Source: Planctomycetota bacterium
GTDB lineage: Bacteria > Planctomycetota > Phycisphaerae > UBA1845 > UTPLA1
Assembly (NCBI GenBank): GCA_015654675.1
Contig: JAATGM010000028.1
Span: 1 to 64,000, forward strand
DNA length: 64,000 nucleotides
Reading direction: 5' to 3'
Position numbers and translations under genes: made by a program. Positions 33,751 through 41,377 of the stretch are shown piece by piece. Under the pieces are notes generated by a model. It was given only the letters and a program-made list of their open reading frames with translations, was not told the DNA's origin and did no database searches. Within the stretch, counting starts at the first letter, position 1. Each line of letters starts with the position of its first letter.

Positions 33751-34518
33751 ATGGAAACGACGTCATGGGGTCACCCGGTCGTCGTCTCCGGGAAGAGGTG
33801 GTTCTTGCACACAAGTTTTCGGCACTCGCCTTTAATCCTCATTTTGGCATCGCTCGCGGTGCCGGGTCATCCGCTGTCGGCTGGACAAGCGAACGCAGCG
33901 ACGCAAGCAGACGTACGGTTGTATCGCCAAGCGCCCGGACGAACCTTTGGCGTTGAATCCGACACGCTCGAATTGGATGACTTCGGAAATCCGACGAGCG
34001 AGCTCCTTGCTGACAAGTTCAGTCTTTTACAGCCAGCGCATTTGGGTCGTGTCCGTTTTTGGGGTTTCTATGGAAGTTCATTTGCGCAAGTGTTGGAACC
34101 GCCGCCGATCAGCGAAACCATGCGGATTCGAATCTACGGCGATGCGAGCGGCCTGCCGGGTGGTATTTTGTTTGAGAGCTTTCTTGTAAATCCAAGCCGG
34201 GTTGCCACCGGAATTTCGATCCCGACCGGCCTGGGCCCACCGGAATACTTGTACGATGTATCACTTCCAAACACTTTTGAGATTCCAGCCAATACAAACC
34301 TCTGGATAGAGATCGCCCAGCTTGGTGATATCAACAGTCGCTTTCGCTGGGAAAACTCGAATACGGCCGGCGAATTCGCCGTTCAGTTTCCGATAGGAAC
34401 ACCCTGGCATCTCAATTCGGACGGCCAGTTGGCCTATGAACTGTGGACCCCTGAGCCGTGCAGCGGCGGTCTGCTGGCTTTGGGCCTTTGTTACATGCTT
34501 CGGTGCCGTAAGCGCTAA
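33751..34518 (+). CDS. PEP-CTERM-like surface protein, Cys-containing variant tail
   Basis: A 255-residue exported protein. A hydrophobic segment (LILILASLAVPGHPLSAG) follows a short basic N-terminus; TTG 33805 would place the start closer to it. The middle is beta-rich (VRFWGFYGSSFAQVL, MRIRIYGDASGLPGGILFESF, NTNLWIEIAQLGD), similar to other planctomycete PEP-CTERM proteins with a choice-of-anchor region. The tail TPEPCSGGLLALGLCYMLRCRKR keeps PEP, a hydrophobic stretch and a basic end but has three cysteines. Sorting by an exosortase is inferred. Confidence 0.75.
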   Translation: METTSWGHPVVVSGKRWFLHTSFRHSPLILILASLAVPGHPLSAGQANAATQADVRLYRQAPGRTFGVESDTLELDDFGNPTSELLADKFSLLQPAHLGRVRFWGFYGSSFAQVLEPPPISETMRIRIYGDASGLPGGILFESFLVNPSRVATGISIPTGLGPPEYLYDVSLPNTFEIPANTNLWIEIAQLGDINSRFRWENSNTAGEFAVQFPIGTPWHLNSDGQLAYELWTPEPCSGGLLALGLCYMLRCRKR

Positions 34519-34557
34519 CGCCACCGCAGTCTTCGAATGACCAGCGCTGCAATCGAT

Positions 34558-34659
34558 CCGCTCCTCTCCCCGATTCAGGTTTGGGAGTCGCCGTGTCTCG
34601 GACTCGTCGCGACGAGGCGACGAGAGGCCGGGGGAGGGTCGAATGCACAATCCCAACGA
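34558..34659. repeat. Dispersed repeat copy A (REP-like)
   Basis: Begins CGCTCCTCTCCC and ends with GAGAGGCCGGGGGAGGG followed by TCGAATGCACAATCCCAAC. The middle of this copy is replaced by about 55 bases holding a perfect palindrome. Confidence 0.6.
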
Positions 34660-35155
34660 TATTCAAAATCGGCGATTTGCACGCTCCCGAAAAAAAGTCG
34701 TCTCGTCTAGTTGACTATGACAAACAAAAAACTAACATTTGCCGGATGCCCCCGCCCGTAATGTCGGCGGAGCGGGAAATCGAAACTCTTTGTGCGCAAA
34801 CCCCGGCAACCTCGGGACGCGCGAGCGGTGCGCCCACGACGGCTGATCTTTGAAAACCAAACACGTATCGCAACCCCGCGTGGCTTGCCTGGTTGCCGCT
34901 CAGGATCGGGGAGGTCGTCTCACTCGTCTCACGAGACGGCGTCACAGCAGGGTAAGCCGAATTCGCGCCGAACCCGTGCCGCAGCAGCGGTTTACGCGGC
35001 AATTCCGACCGGCGATGTCCAATGGAATCTCACGAATCTCATCGCGTCCCAAACGTCCGCATAACCAATTATCACTTTTATCACCGATACGGTAATCGCC
35101 TCGGTGAACGACGGAACACGGTGCAAGTGCAGCCGCGGGGGACTCGCTTCTTCTA

Positions 35156-35212
35156 CGCTCCTCTCCCTGAGAAAGGGAGAGGCCGGGTGAGGGTCGAATC
35201 CGCAATTCCAAC
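35156..35212. repeat. Dispersed repeat copy B (REP-like)
   Basis: Begins CGCTCCTCTCCC, folds with CTCTCCC/GGGAGAG around a short loop, and ends GAGAGGCCGGGTGAGGG then TCGAATCCGCAATTCCAAC. It shares both ends with copy A. Confidence 0.6.
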
Positions 35213-35320
35213 TAAGCCCCGTGTCTGCCCGCAGTCCCACAAGGCCCCAGTCCCCGACTTGTACCCCGCCGCCCCCCGACCTACCCTCTAGCTTTTCAGC
35301 GAGTCCCCGGAGTCGAAATC

Positions 35321-35842
35321 ATGCCGGCCAAGCTGCCCTGGTTTGAGCGGAAGTTCAATTTCGCCTACCCCGTTGAGCACTACCCGGACATCATCGAGCG
35401 CGTCCGCGGAACGCCCGCCCGCGTCGCCGAGCGCGTGGCCGGCCTGCCGCGCGAGGTGCTGATCCGCAAGGAAGGCAACACTTGGTCCATCCAGGAAAAC
35501 GTCGGCCACCTGATCGATCTCGACGAGCTGCACGCCGCCCGCATCGACGATTTCCTGGCCGGCGAGAGAGTCCTGCGGGCCGCCGACACCACCAACCGCC
35601 GCACCCACGAGGCCGGCCACAACCAGCGGCAGATGGTCGACATCCTGGCCGAGTTCCGCCGCGTCCGCTTCGGCTTCGTCGACCGAATCGAGAAGCTCTC
35701 GCACACTGATTTCTCGCGCGTCTCCGAGCACCCGCGCCTCAAGCAGGCCATGCGCCTGGTCGATTCGCTCTATTTCGTGGCCGAGCACGACGACTACCAC
35801 CTCGCCCGCATCACCGAACTGATCCGCCTTTTCTCGCACTGA
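35321..35842 (+). CDS. DinB-like four-helix metal-binding protein
   Basis: A 173-residue protein of the DinB/YfiT type. NTWSIQENVGHLIDLDELHAARIDDFLAGE contains the first histidine, and AEHDDYHLARITEL gives the C-terminal pair, a plausible three-His metal site. Many relatives are thiol-transferases using bacillithiol or mycothiol, so the thiol used here is unknown. CGGAG lies 8 bases before the ATG. Confidence 0.85.
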   Translation: MPAKLPWFERKFNFAYPVEHYPDIIERVRGTPARVAERVAGLPREVLIRKEGNTWSIQENVGHLIDLDELHAARIDDFLAGERVLRAADTTNRRTHEAGHNQRQMVDILAEFRRVRFGFVDRIEKLSHTDFSRVSEHPRLKQAMRLVDSLYFVAEHDDYHLARITELIRLFSH

Positions 35843-35873
35843 ACTCGGTGAATTCGTTTGTTCGCGTCAGGGG

Positions 35874-36935
35874 TCAGATGATCAGCATCGCGTCGCCAAA
35901 GCTATAGAAGCGGTAGCCCTGTTCGAGGGCGGCGGCATAGGCGCGTCTGGTCAATTCCACACCTGCGAATGCGAAGACGAGGGCCAGCAACGTGCTGCGC
36001 GGCAGGTGAAAGTTCGTGATGAGTGCATCGACCGCTCGAAAGCGGTAGGGGGGCTGGATGAGGAGTTTCGTCGATCCTGAGCGCGGGGCGACGGGACCGG
36101 AGCCAACTCCGGAAGTATCCGCCGCGCAGGATTCGAGTACGCGGACAGCCGTCGTTCCTACCGCCACGATGCGGCCACCGGCGGGTCGGGCGGCATTGAT
36201 CGTAGCGGCCGCCGCGGCCGACATTTCGAACGGCTCGGCGTGCATGGGGTGCTGGGCAAGCTCATCAACGGCGACGGGCTGAAACGTCCCGCGCCCGACG
36301 TGCAGCGTGACGTGGGCGGTGTTGACGCCGGCGGCGGCAATCCGCTCCAACAGCTCAGGCGTGAAGTGCAGCCCGGCGGTCGGCGCTGCCACGGCGCCGG
36401 GGTCGCGGGCAAAGACGGTCTGGTAGTCGAGCCGGTCGCGCAGGTCCTCGGAATAGCCAGCGTCGGCGGCCCGCTTGATGTACGGCGGAAGCGGAGGATG
36501 GCCGACCACGGCCAAAATTTGCGATGCCGGGTCGGCCGGCACGATCGAGACGTCGAACTCGCCGTCGTCACCCCGCCCGGCGATGGTCAGCGTCCATTTG
36601 CCGCGGTCGAACGTGAGCGCTTCGCCGGTCTTGAGCCGCCCGCCGGAGGTGAGCAGGACTCGCCATCTGCCGCGCCCGGTTTCATCGAGAAAGAGGCCGG
36701 AGAGCTTGCCGCCGGTGGCGCGGCGGGCATGGAATCGGGCGGGAATGACACGGGTCTGGTTCAGGACAAGGCAATCGTTCCGGTGGAGCGCGGCGGGCAA
36801 GTCGCGGAAATGGGAATGTTCGATCGTGCCGTTCGCGCGATGGACGATCATCAGGCGCGCGGCATCGCGAGGCGAGACCGGGTGTTGCGCGATGCGATCG
36901 GGCGGCAGTTCGAAGTCTAGATCGTCAACGCGAAT
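35874..36935 (-). CDS. queA: S-adenosylmethionine:tRNA ribosyltransferase-isomerase QueA, ATT start
   Basis: A 353-residue enzyme that makes epoxyqueuosine from preQ1-tRNA using SAM. Landmarks are RVDDLDFELPPDRIAQHPVSP, DCLVLNQTRVIPARF, GFxxRT-like GAVAAPTAGLHFTPELLE, LHVGRGTFQPV and ALITNFHLPRSTLLALV. No ATG, GTG or TTG occurs where homologues begin. ATT at 36935 lies exactly at the family start (IRVDDLDFELP, compare MRVxDFxFELP) and has GGAG 10 bases upstream, so it is proposed as the start. The only upstream ATG (37142) would add 69 residues without similarity and reach into the divergent gene. Confidence 0.85.
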   Translation of the reverse strand: MRVDDLDFELPPDRIAQHPVSPRDAARLMIVHRANGTIEHSHFRDLPAALHRNDCLVLNQTRVIPARFHARRATGGKLSGLFLDETGRGRWRVLLTSGGRLKTGEALTFDRGKWTLTIAGRGDDGEFDVSIVPADPASQILAVVGHPPLPPYIKRAADAGYSEDLRDRLDYQTVFARDPGAVAAPTAGLHFTPELLERIAAAGVNTAHVTLHVGRGTFQPVAVDELAQHPMHAEPFEMSAAAAATINAARPAGGRIVAVGTTAVRVLESCAADTSGVGSGPVAPRSGSTKLLIQPPYRFRAVDALITNFHLPRSTLLALVFAFAGVELTRRAYAAALEQGYRFYSFGDAMLII

Positions 36936-37115
36936 GGCGCGGGCACTCCGGACAAGCGCTTGCGCAGATTCCCGGCGGCGGCCGATAAACGCTGCCGGGC
37001 GCGCGCAGGGCTGCGACGCGGCGCGGCCGTCTTGGTAAATGATACTGTTGACTGGGCCAATGTGGGGCCGAAGAATCTTGCAGTAGTGGGGGTTCGGGTT
37101 CCTGGAGGTTCTACG

Positions 37116-37670
37116 ATGCAGGAGAGCATCCGCCAGGGTCATCCGCTGCGGCGGTTTTTCGCGGGGCTGATCGAAGACAGCTTGTACAGCCGCGTTGGAC
37201 TATGTGAGCCCAACGTCGTCGAGTACCTTGCCGAACTGCTGGTCGAGTTCGTGCATACCGATCACGTCTATCGGCTGCGCGATTCGGCCGGACAGCCGCT
37301 CGAACAGATCACTGAGATGATTTCCAACGCGGTGAGCCCGCCCGGCACGCCGGATAGCGAGCACCGCCGCACGGTCCATCGCCACATCGGCGACTTCGCC
37401 CTGTTCTGGTCCGGGCTTTATCCGGAATGCCTTGGCAAGATGCGCCGCCGCAATGCCGCGGACGGCCTGCTCGACTATCGCACGACCGGCAAGCGGTCGT
37501 ATCACATCGCGTCGGAGCTCTCGTCGGACGGGTCGCGGCCGCCGGCGCGCGTGCTGCGCTGCCTGAGCGAGGAGTTCGAGAGCTGCGCCTACGGGCTGAC
37601 GCTGGTCCGCGAGGGCTGGCAGAAAAAGGACCCGGACGGGTTCGCGCAGCGCGGAATGATCTGGGGATAA
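37116..37670 (+). CDS. Conserved-looking hypothetical protein
   Basis: A 184-residue soluble protein that I cannot place in a family. It is rich in charged helices; notable segments are NVVEYLAELLVEFVHTDHVYRL, HRRTVHRHIGDFALFWSGLYPE, DYRTTGKRSYHIASEL and LSEEFESCAYGLTLVREGW. Codon use matches its neighbours, and GGAGG lies 8 bases before the ATG. A promoter TTGACT-17-AAGAAT begins near 37048. It is divergent from queA and convergent with the Clp-N gene. Confidence 0.65.
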   Translation: MQESIRQGHPLRRFFAGLIEDSLYSRVGLCEPNVVEYLAELLVEFVHTDHVYRLRDSAGQPLEQITEMISNAVSPPGTPDSEHRRTVHRHIGDFALFWSGLYPECLGKMRRRNAADGLLDYRTTGKRSYHIASELSSDGSRPPARVLRCLSEEFESCAYGLTLVREGWQKKDPDGFAQRGMIWG

Positions 37671-37692
37671 AAAAAATTCAGGGACAGCCGCG

Positions 37693-38148
37693 TCAGGACG
37701 CCATCGGCTTCTGGCTGCTGAGGCGGTTCAATTCGGCGCGGACGCGCTCCGGCGTGCCGCCCAGTTCGGCCAGTGCCGCCTCGCCAACGCTGCCTTTTTC
37801 ATTCGCCAGCGCCAGCAAGACGTGCTCGGTGCAGACTTCGCGTGAGCGGAGCTTCTGGGCCTCTTCGATCGCCTTGGCCATGACGTTGCGGAAGTGCGGC
37901 GTGCCCGGCAGCCGGCCGAAGACCCACGTGTCTTCCATCGACTTCTTCATGAGCTTGTCGACGGCGTTCTTGAGTTTGAATTCGTCGATCTTCAGCGCCT
38001 GCAGAATCTTCCCGCCGACGCCAGTCCCCTCGCGGGCGATGGCCAGCAGGACATGTTCGGTGCCGACGTAGTCGAGCTCGTATTCGCGGGCGACTTCGTT
38101 GGCCACCTTGATAACGCGTTCGACGTTTTTGCTGAGTTGCTCGTACAC
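37693..38148 (-). CDS. Stand-alone Clp N-terminal repeat domain protein
   Basis: A 151-residue protein composed of a Clp-N double repeat only: VYEQLSKNVERVIKVANEVA, LDYVGTEHVLLAIAREGTGVGGKIL and, in the second half, EVCTEHVLLALANEKGSVGEAAL. These domains bind adaptors or substrates in ClpA/ClpC. No AAA+ module follows, as in ClpS-like or adaptor-like single domain proteins. GTG 38148 was chosen because TGGAGG is 10 bases upstream and the domain begins there. It may deliver or shield substrates for a Clp protease (inference). Confidence 0.8.
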   Translation of the reverse strand: MYEQLSKNVERVIKVANEVAREYELDYVGTEHVLLAIAREGTGVGGKILQALKIDEFKLKNAVDKLMKKSMEDTWVFGRLPGTPHFRNVMAKAIEEAQKLRSREVCTEHVLLALANEKGSVGEAALAELGGTPERVRAELNRLSSQKPMAS

Positions 38149-38195
38149 CGCGACAAAACCTCCACAGGCGAGGCCATGGCCGACATGCAGCCAGT

Positions 38196-39065
38196 TTAGG
38201 GAGACCGTGACTCGACTTGGCGCGCCGGCTGAGTCGGGGAGGAGCCCGACGCGGCGTCGCTCGTCCGCGTAACCAGATGATACCCCAAACTGAGGATGGC
38301 GAACAACACGGAGGCGATGAGGGTCAGCTTCAGGATGCGCAGGCGGTTGGCGACTTCCTGATCGCGCCACTCGCTGAGCCGGCGATCGATGTCGTCGAGC
38401 TTGCGATCGATGCGGGCCTCGATCTCGTCCATCTTCTCGCGGAGATAGTCGTCGGCCGCGCCGCGCAGCCGGCTGGCGAGTCCGCCGACGATGCCGCGAT
38501 CCTGGATTTCGTGTTTGAGCGAGACCTTCCGGTTGGCCTCGTCCTCCGGCAGAAACTGGTAGGTATCCGGCGAGTCGGAGGTCTGAACATCGAGCATCTT
38601 GCTCAGGGCGCTGCCGATGATCGCGCGCCGCGCGCGGCTGATGCGATGCCAGAACCCGTCGGCATGCCGCAGACGCCGAGCGATCTTCTCGGGCGAATCG
38701 CCCGGTTCGAGCGCGACACCGCGCAGCGCCGCGAGGACGCGCAGTCCGCGCTCTGAAAGCCCGTCGTAACCGCTGACGTCGATCGAGGCGATCTGCCGCG
38801 CCAGCGATTCCTTGCTGGCCGACTGCCGGACCGGGCGGCGGGCCCAGACGACGACGTCGAGCATGGCGTCGCGGTCGAGCTGAACGAGGAGTTCCTGTCG
38901 GTCCCGAACGAGGCGAATCAGTTCGACGCGCGGCGTAGCGGGTCCGAGGTCAAGCCCGAGCTCGCTGCCGTAGTGGCGCAGCTCGTCGTCGGGCATGTCG
39001 CTGAGTGATGCGGCGCCACTGCGCGGGACCGTCTGCGAGGATTGGGGTGCGTCCATCGCCTGCAT
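38196..39065 (-). CDS. Membrane-anchored protein of unknown function, C-terminal TM
   Basis: A 289-residue protein. The N-terminal part (MPDDELRHYGSELGLDLGPATPRVELIRLVRDRQELL) resembles a SAP/Rho-N-like helical domain. A central helical region follows (SGYDGLSERGLRVLAALRGV, KIARRLRHADGFWHRISRARRAIIGSALSKML), then a coiled-coil-prone stretch (EKMDEIEARIDRKLDDIDRRLSEW) and one TM helix near the end. Function unknown. It is divergent from the exonuclease gene and close to the Clp-N gene downstream. Confidence 0.65.
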   Translation of the reverse strand: MQAMDAPQSSQTVPRSGAASLSDMPDDELRHYGSELGLDLGPATPRVELIRLVRDRQELLVQLDRDAMLDVVVWARRPVRQSASKESLARQIASIDVSGYDGLSERGLRVLAALRGVALEPGDSPEKIARRLRHADGFWHRISRARRAIIGSALSKMLDVQTSDSPDTYQFLPEDEANRKVSLKHEIQDRGIVGGLASRLRGAADDYLREKMDEIEARIDRKLDDIDRRLSEWRDQEVANRLRILKLTLIASVLFAILSLGYHLVTRTSDAASGSSPTQPARQVESRSP

Positions 39066-39152
39066 CGTACCGCGCGGCGGCTTGGCGGGGGCGGGGCGCG
39101 GGAGTATCCTGCGACTCGAAAGATCACCGATTGACACCAGCACGGAGCCGCC

Positions 39153-40205
39153 ATGCCAGCACAATCCGCAAAGGGGAGCGACGCGAAATCGCGTCTGTGG
39201 GTCGAGAATCTCATGCCCGGGCAGCGGATCGATGACGAGATTTTTCTCGTCAATAAAAAAGACCTCCGCTCGACTTCCAGCGGGGGCCTTTATATCCACA
39301 TGATTCTTTCAGACCGCACTGGACAGCTTCTCACGCGGCTCTGGCAGGCCACGCAGCAGCAGTACGAGACCATCCCAGACGGTGGGTTCATTCGCGTCCG
39401 CGGCCGGACGGAGAGCTACAAGGGGGCGATGCAGTTCATCGTCGAGGGCATGCGGCCCGTCCCGCAGAACGAGATCAATCTGGGGGACTTCATCCCGCGG
39501 ACGAAGTATGACACCGAGGACATGTGGCAGAAGGTGCTCGCGATTCTCAACACGATCGAGAACAAAGATCTTCGGACGCTCCTGAAACGCTTCGTCGATG
39601 ACAAGGCGCTGGTGGAGAAGATCAAAGTCGCGCCGGCAGCGGTCAGTCTGCATCATGCCTACGTCGGCGGATTGCTCGAGCACACGCTGAGCGTGTTGCA
39701 ACTGGCGTGCAAGATCTTCGGTCAGGAAGACGCATCGACGAGCCAGTACCCCGAAGTCAGCCGCGATCTGGTGTTGGCCGGAATCTTCCTGCACGACCTC
39801 GGCAAGACGTCCGAGTTCACGTTTGAGACCAATTTCACCTACACCGATAGCGGCCAGCTGGTCGGTCACATCGTTCAGGCCGCCATCTGGATCGACCAGA
39901 AAATCGCCGACGTCGAGGCCGAAACGAAGCAACCGTTTCCCGGCGACATTCAAAACGTGCTGACGCACATCGTGCTCGCCCATCATGGGACGTACGAGTT
40001 TGGCAGCCCGCGGCTCCCGTCGATTCCCGAGGCCGTGGCAGTCCACTACCTCGACAATCTGGACGCGAAGCTGCACATCTTCCTGCGACAGATCGACACG
40101 GACGCCGATGCCGAAGCGCGCTGGACGCAGTTTGTGCCGTCAATCGGAACGCGTGTTTTCAAACCGGACGTGATGGGGATTCGCAAGCACGACCCGGCCG
40201 AGTGA
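39153..40205 (+). CDS. YhaM-type 3-prime to 5-prime exoribonuclease (OB + HD domains)
   Basis: A 350-residue enzyme. An N-terminal OB-fold (GQRIDDEIFLVNKKDL, ... GQLLTRLWQAT, GGFIRVRGRTESYKGAMQF) is followed by an HD hydrolase with SLHHAYVGGLLEHTLSVLQL, GIFLHDLGKTSEF and VLTHIVLAHHGTYEFGSP. This architecture is that of YhaM/Cbf1-like nucleases that degrade RNA and ssDNA. GGAG lies just before the ATG. It is divergent from the membrane-anchored gene. Confidence 0.9.
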   Translation: MPAQSAKGSDAKSRLWVENLMPGQRIDDEIFLVNKKDLRSTSSGGLYIHMILSDRTGQLLTRLWQATQQQYETIPDGGFIRVRGRTESYKGAMQFIVEGMRPVPQNEINLGDFIPRTKYDTEDMWQKVLAILNTIENKDLRTLLKRFVDDKALVEKIKVAPAAVSLHHAYVGGLLEHTLSVLQLACKIFGQEDASTSQYPEVSRDLVLAGIFLHDLGKTSEFTFETNFTYTDSGQLVGHIVQAAIWIDQKIADVEAETKQPFPGDIQNVLTHIVLAHHGTYEFGSPRLPSIPEAVAVHYLDNLDAKLHIFLRQIDTDADAEARWTQFVPSIGTRVFKPDVMGIRKHDPAE

Positions 40206-40220
40206 GCCGGGTCAGCGCGG

Positions 40221-41342
40221 TCAGGTCCGCGCGACCGTTGTGCGTTTCTCAAGTTCTTCCAGCGCCCATTTCGAATCGACCACCTGCTGCGGCGGCAGGC
40301 AGCCCTTGGGCAGCTTCGCGGCCGAATCGCCTGCGGCTTTCGCGATCCAGTAGGCGGGAATGGTCACGCCCCAACTGGTCGTCAGCTCCATGGCCGAGAA
40401 TTGCGGATTGCCGAAGACGGTAATCGCGACGGCGTGCTTCTTTCCCGCGTCATCCGTGCCCTCGACGCGAAGGAAGACCTCGTCGATGTCGCGTCGGCGG
40501 TCGAAGCGCAGCCACTCCTGTGCCGCGATGCCGGCGGCGAGGGCTTCGTCCTGGGTGCGGTTTCCGCTCAGGAAGCCGAAGGCCTTGAGCACCAGCACCT
40601 TCTCGAGGTGGCCGCGCCATCGCACCGTTTTGTATTCGTAGTCGCGCAAGCCGATCTGGCTCAGATACTCGAACGATTGCGGAGCGTTGTTGGACGTGTA
40701 GAACGCCTCGCGCTCATTGGGCAGCTCTTCGCGACCAGTGAGGGCTTCGACGAGTTCGACGCGGCCGTTTCGCAGCACGGCGCACTGTCCGGAATATTCG
40801 CTGATGAGCCCCCACGGGCTGAAGAGCAGCTTGTATTGCAGCGAATTGGCCGGGTCTTTCTTTGCCGGGATGCCGCCGCAATAGGCCTTTGCCGCGGTGC
40901 AGTTGAAGGCGCGGCGGAGATGGACGGCCATGATGTTGTTGAGACCCGGGGCGAGTCCGCAGTCGGGCAGGACCAGCAGCGAGTTGCCGCAGATGCGCGT
41001 CTGCTCGGCGACGACGTCGGGATTGCCGCCGAGGTCTGCCAGCGGGACGTTGGCACGGATGCAGAGCTTCGTCGCGGCCGGATTGAGGGCGTAAGGCAGC
41101 GCCGAGATGGCGCAGGCCGAGCCGCGGATGAAATCAATAATTCGCTCGGCGTGGGCCGGATCGGCCGGACTGAGCTCGTGAAGTTCGACGAGTTTGGCAC
41201 GGTCCCCCAGCGTTTCGCGCAGGCGCTCGGCGACCTGCGCAGCGACGTCAAATGCGATGACGCGCGTCGCACCGCACCGTTCGATGAGATCATAAATGAC
41301 GGCGACACCCTGTCGGCCGACGCCGAAAACGCTGTAAATCAT
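40221..41342 (-). CDS. Saccharopine dehydrogenase / lysine 6-dehydrogenase family oxidoreductase
   Basis: A 373-residue NAD(P)-dependent enzyme. The Rossmann start is MIYSVFGVGRQGVAVIYDL, then SALPYALNPAATKLCIRANVPLADLGGN and VLPDCGLAPGLNNIMAVHL, both characteristic of the lysine 6-dehydrogenase/saccharopine reductase group. Whether it acts on lysine, saccharopine or carboxynorspermidine is unknown. A promoter TCTACA-17-TAGAAT ends 6 bases before the ATG and no Shine-Dalgarno is visible, so the mRNA is probably leaderless. Confidence 0.88.
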   Translation of the reverse strand: MIYSVFGVGRQGVAVIYDLIERCGATRVIAFDVAAQVAERLRETLGDRAKLVELHELSPADPAHAERIIDFIRGSACAISALPYALNPAATKLCIRANVPLADLGGNPDVVAEQTRICGNSLLVLPDCGLAPGLNNIMAVHLRRAFNCTAAKAYCGGIPAKKDPANSLQYKLLFSPWGLISEYSGQCAVLRNGRVELVEALTGREELPNEREAFYTSNNAPQSFEYLSQIGLRDYEYKTVRWRGHLEKVLVLKAFGFLSGNRTQDEALAAGIAAQEWLRFDRRRDIDEVFLRVEGTDDAGKKHAVAITVFGNPQFSAMELTTSWGVTIPAYWIAKAAGDSAAKLPKGCLPPQQVVDSKWALEELEKRTTVART

Positions 41343-41348
41343 GTCAGG

Positions 41349-41377
41349 ATTCTACCGTCGCTTTCCAAGAATGTAGA
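41349..41377 (-). promoter_or_regulatory. Leaderless-type promoter of the saccharopine-dehydrogenase-like gene
   Basis: On the minus strand TCTACA (41377-41372), a 17-base spacer and TAGAAT (41354-41349); 6 bases separate it from the ATG at 41342. Confidence 0.6.

Larger units (their letters stand above)
34519..35320. other. 800-bp intergenic region with dispersed repeats, no gene seen
   Basis: No convincing coding sequence. It carries two copies of a repeat (34558-34659 and 35156-35212), a perfect palindrome CTCGTCGCGACGAG (34603-34616), and an AT-richer middle. The GC content is lower than in the flanking genes, which fits non-coding DNA. Reading frames through it lack a family match or codon bias. 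Confidence 0.5.

Noticed and set aside
34942-35211. Short reading frames in the 34.5-35.3 kb gap
   Set aside because: Their similar starts (RIRPSPGLS) come from the two DNA repeat copies; there is no ribosome site or codon bias.
37000-37142. Upstream ATG extension of queA to 37142
   Set aside because: The added 69 residues show no QueA similarity and overlap the start of the divergent gene.
39245-39300. Terminator-like hairpin with T run on the minus strand
   Set aside because: It lies inside the YhaM-like coding sequence and no minus-strand gene runs through it.
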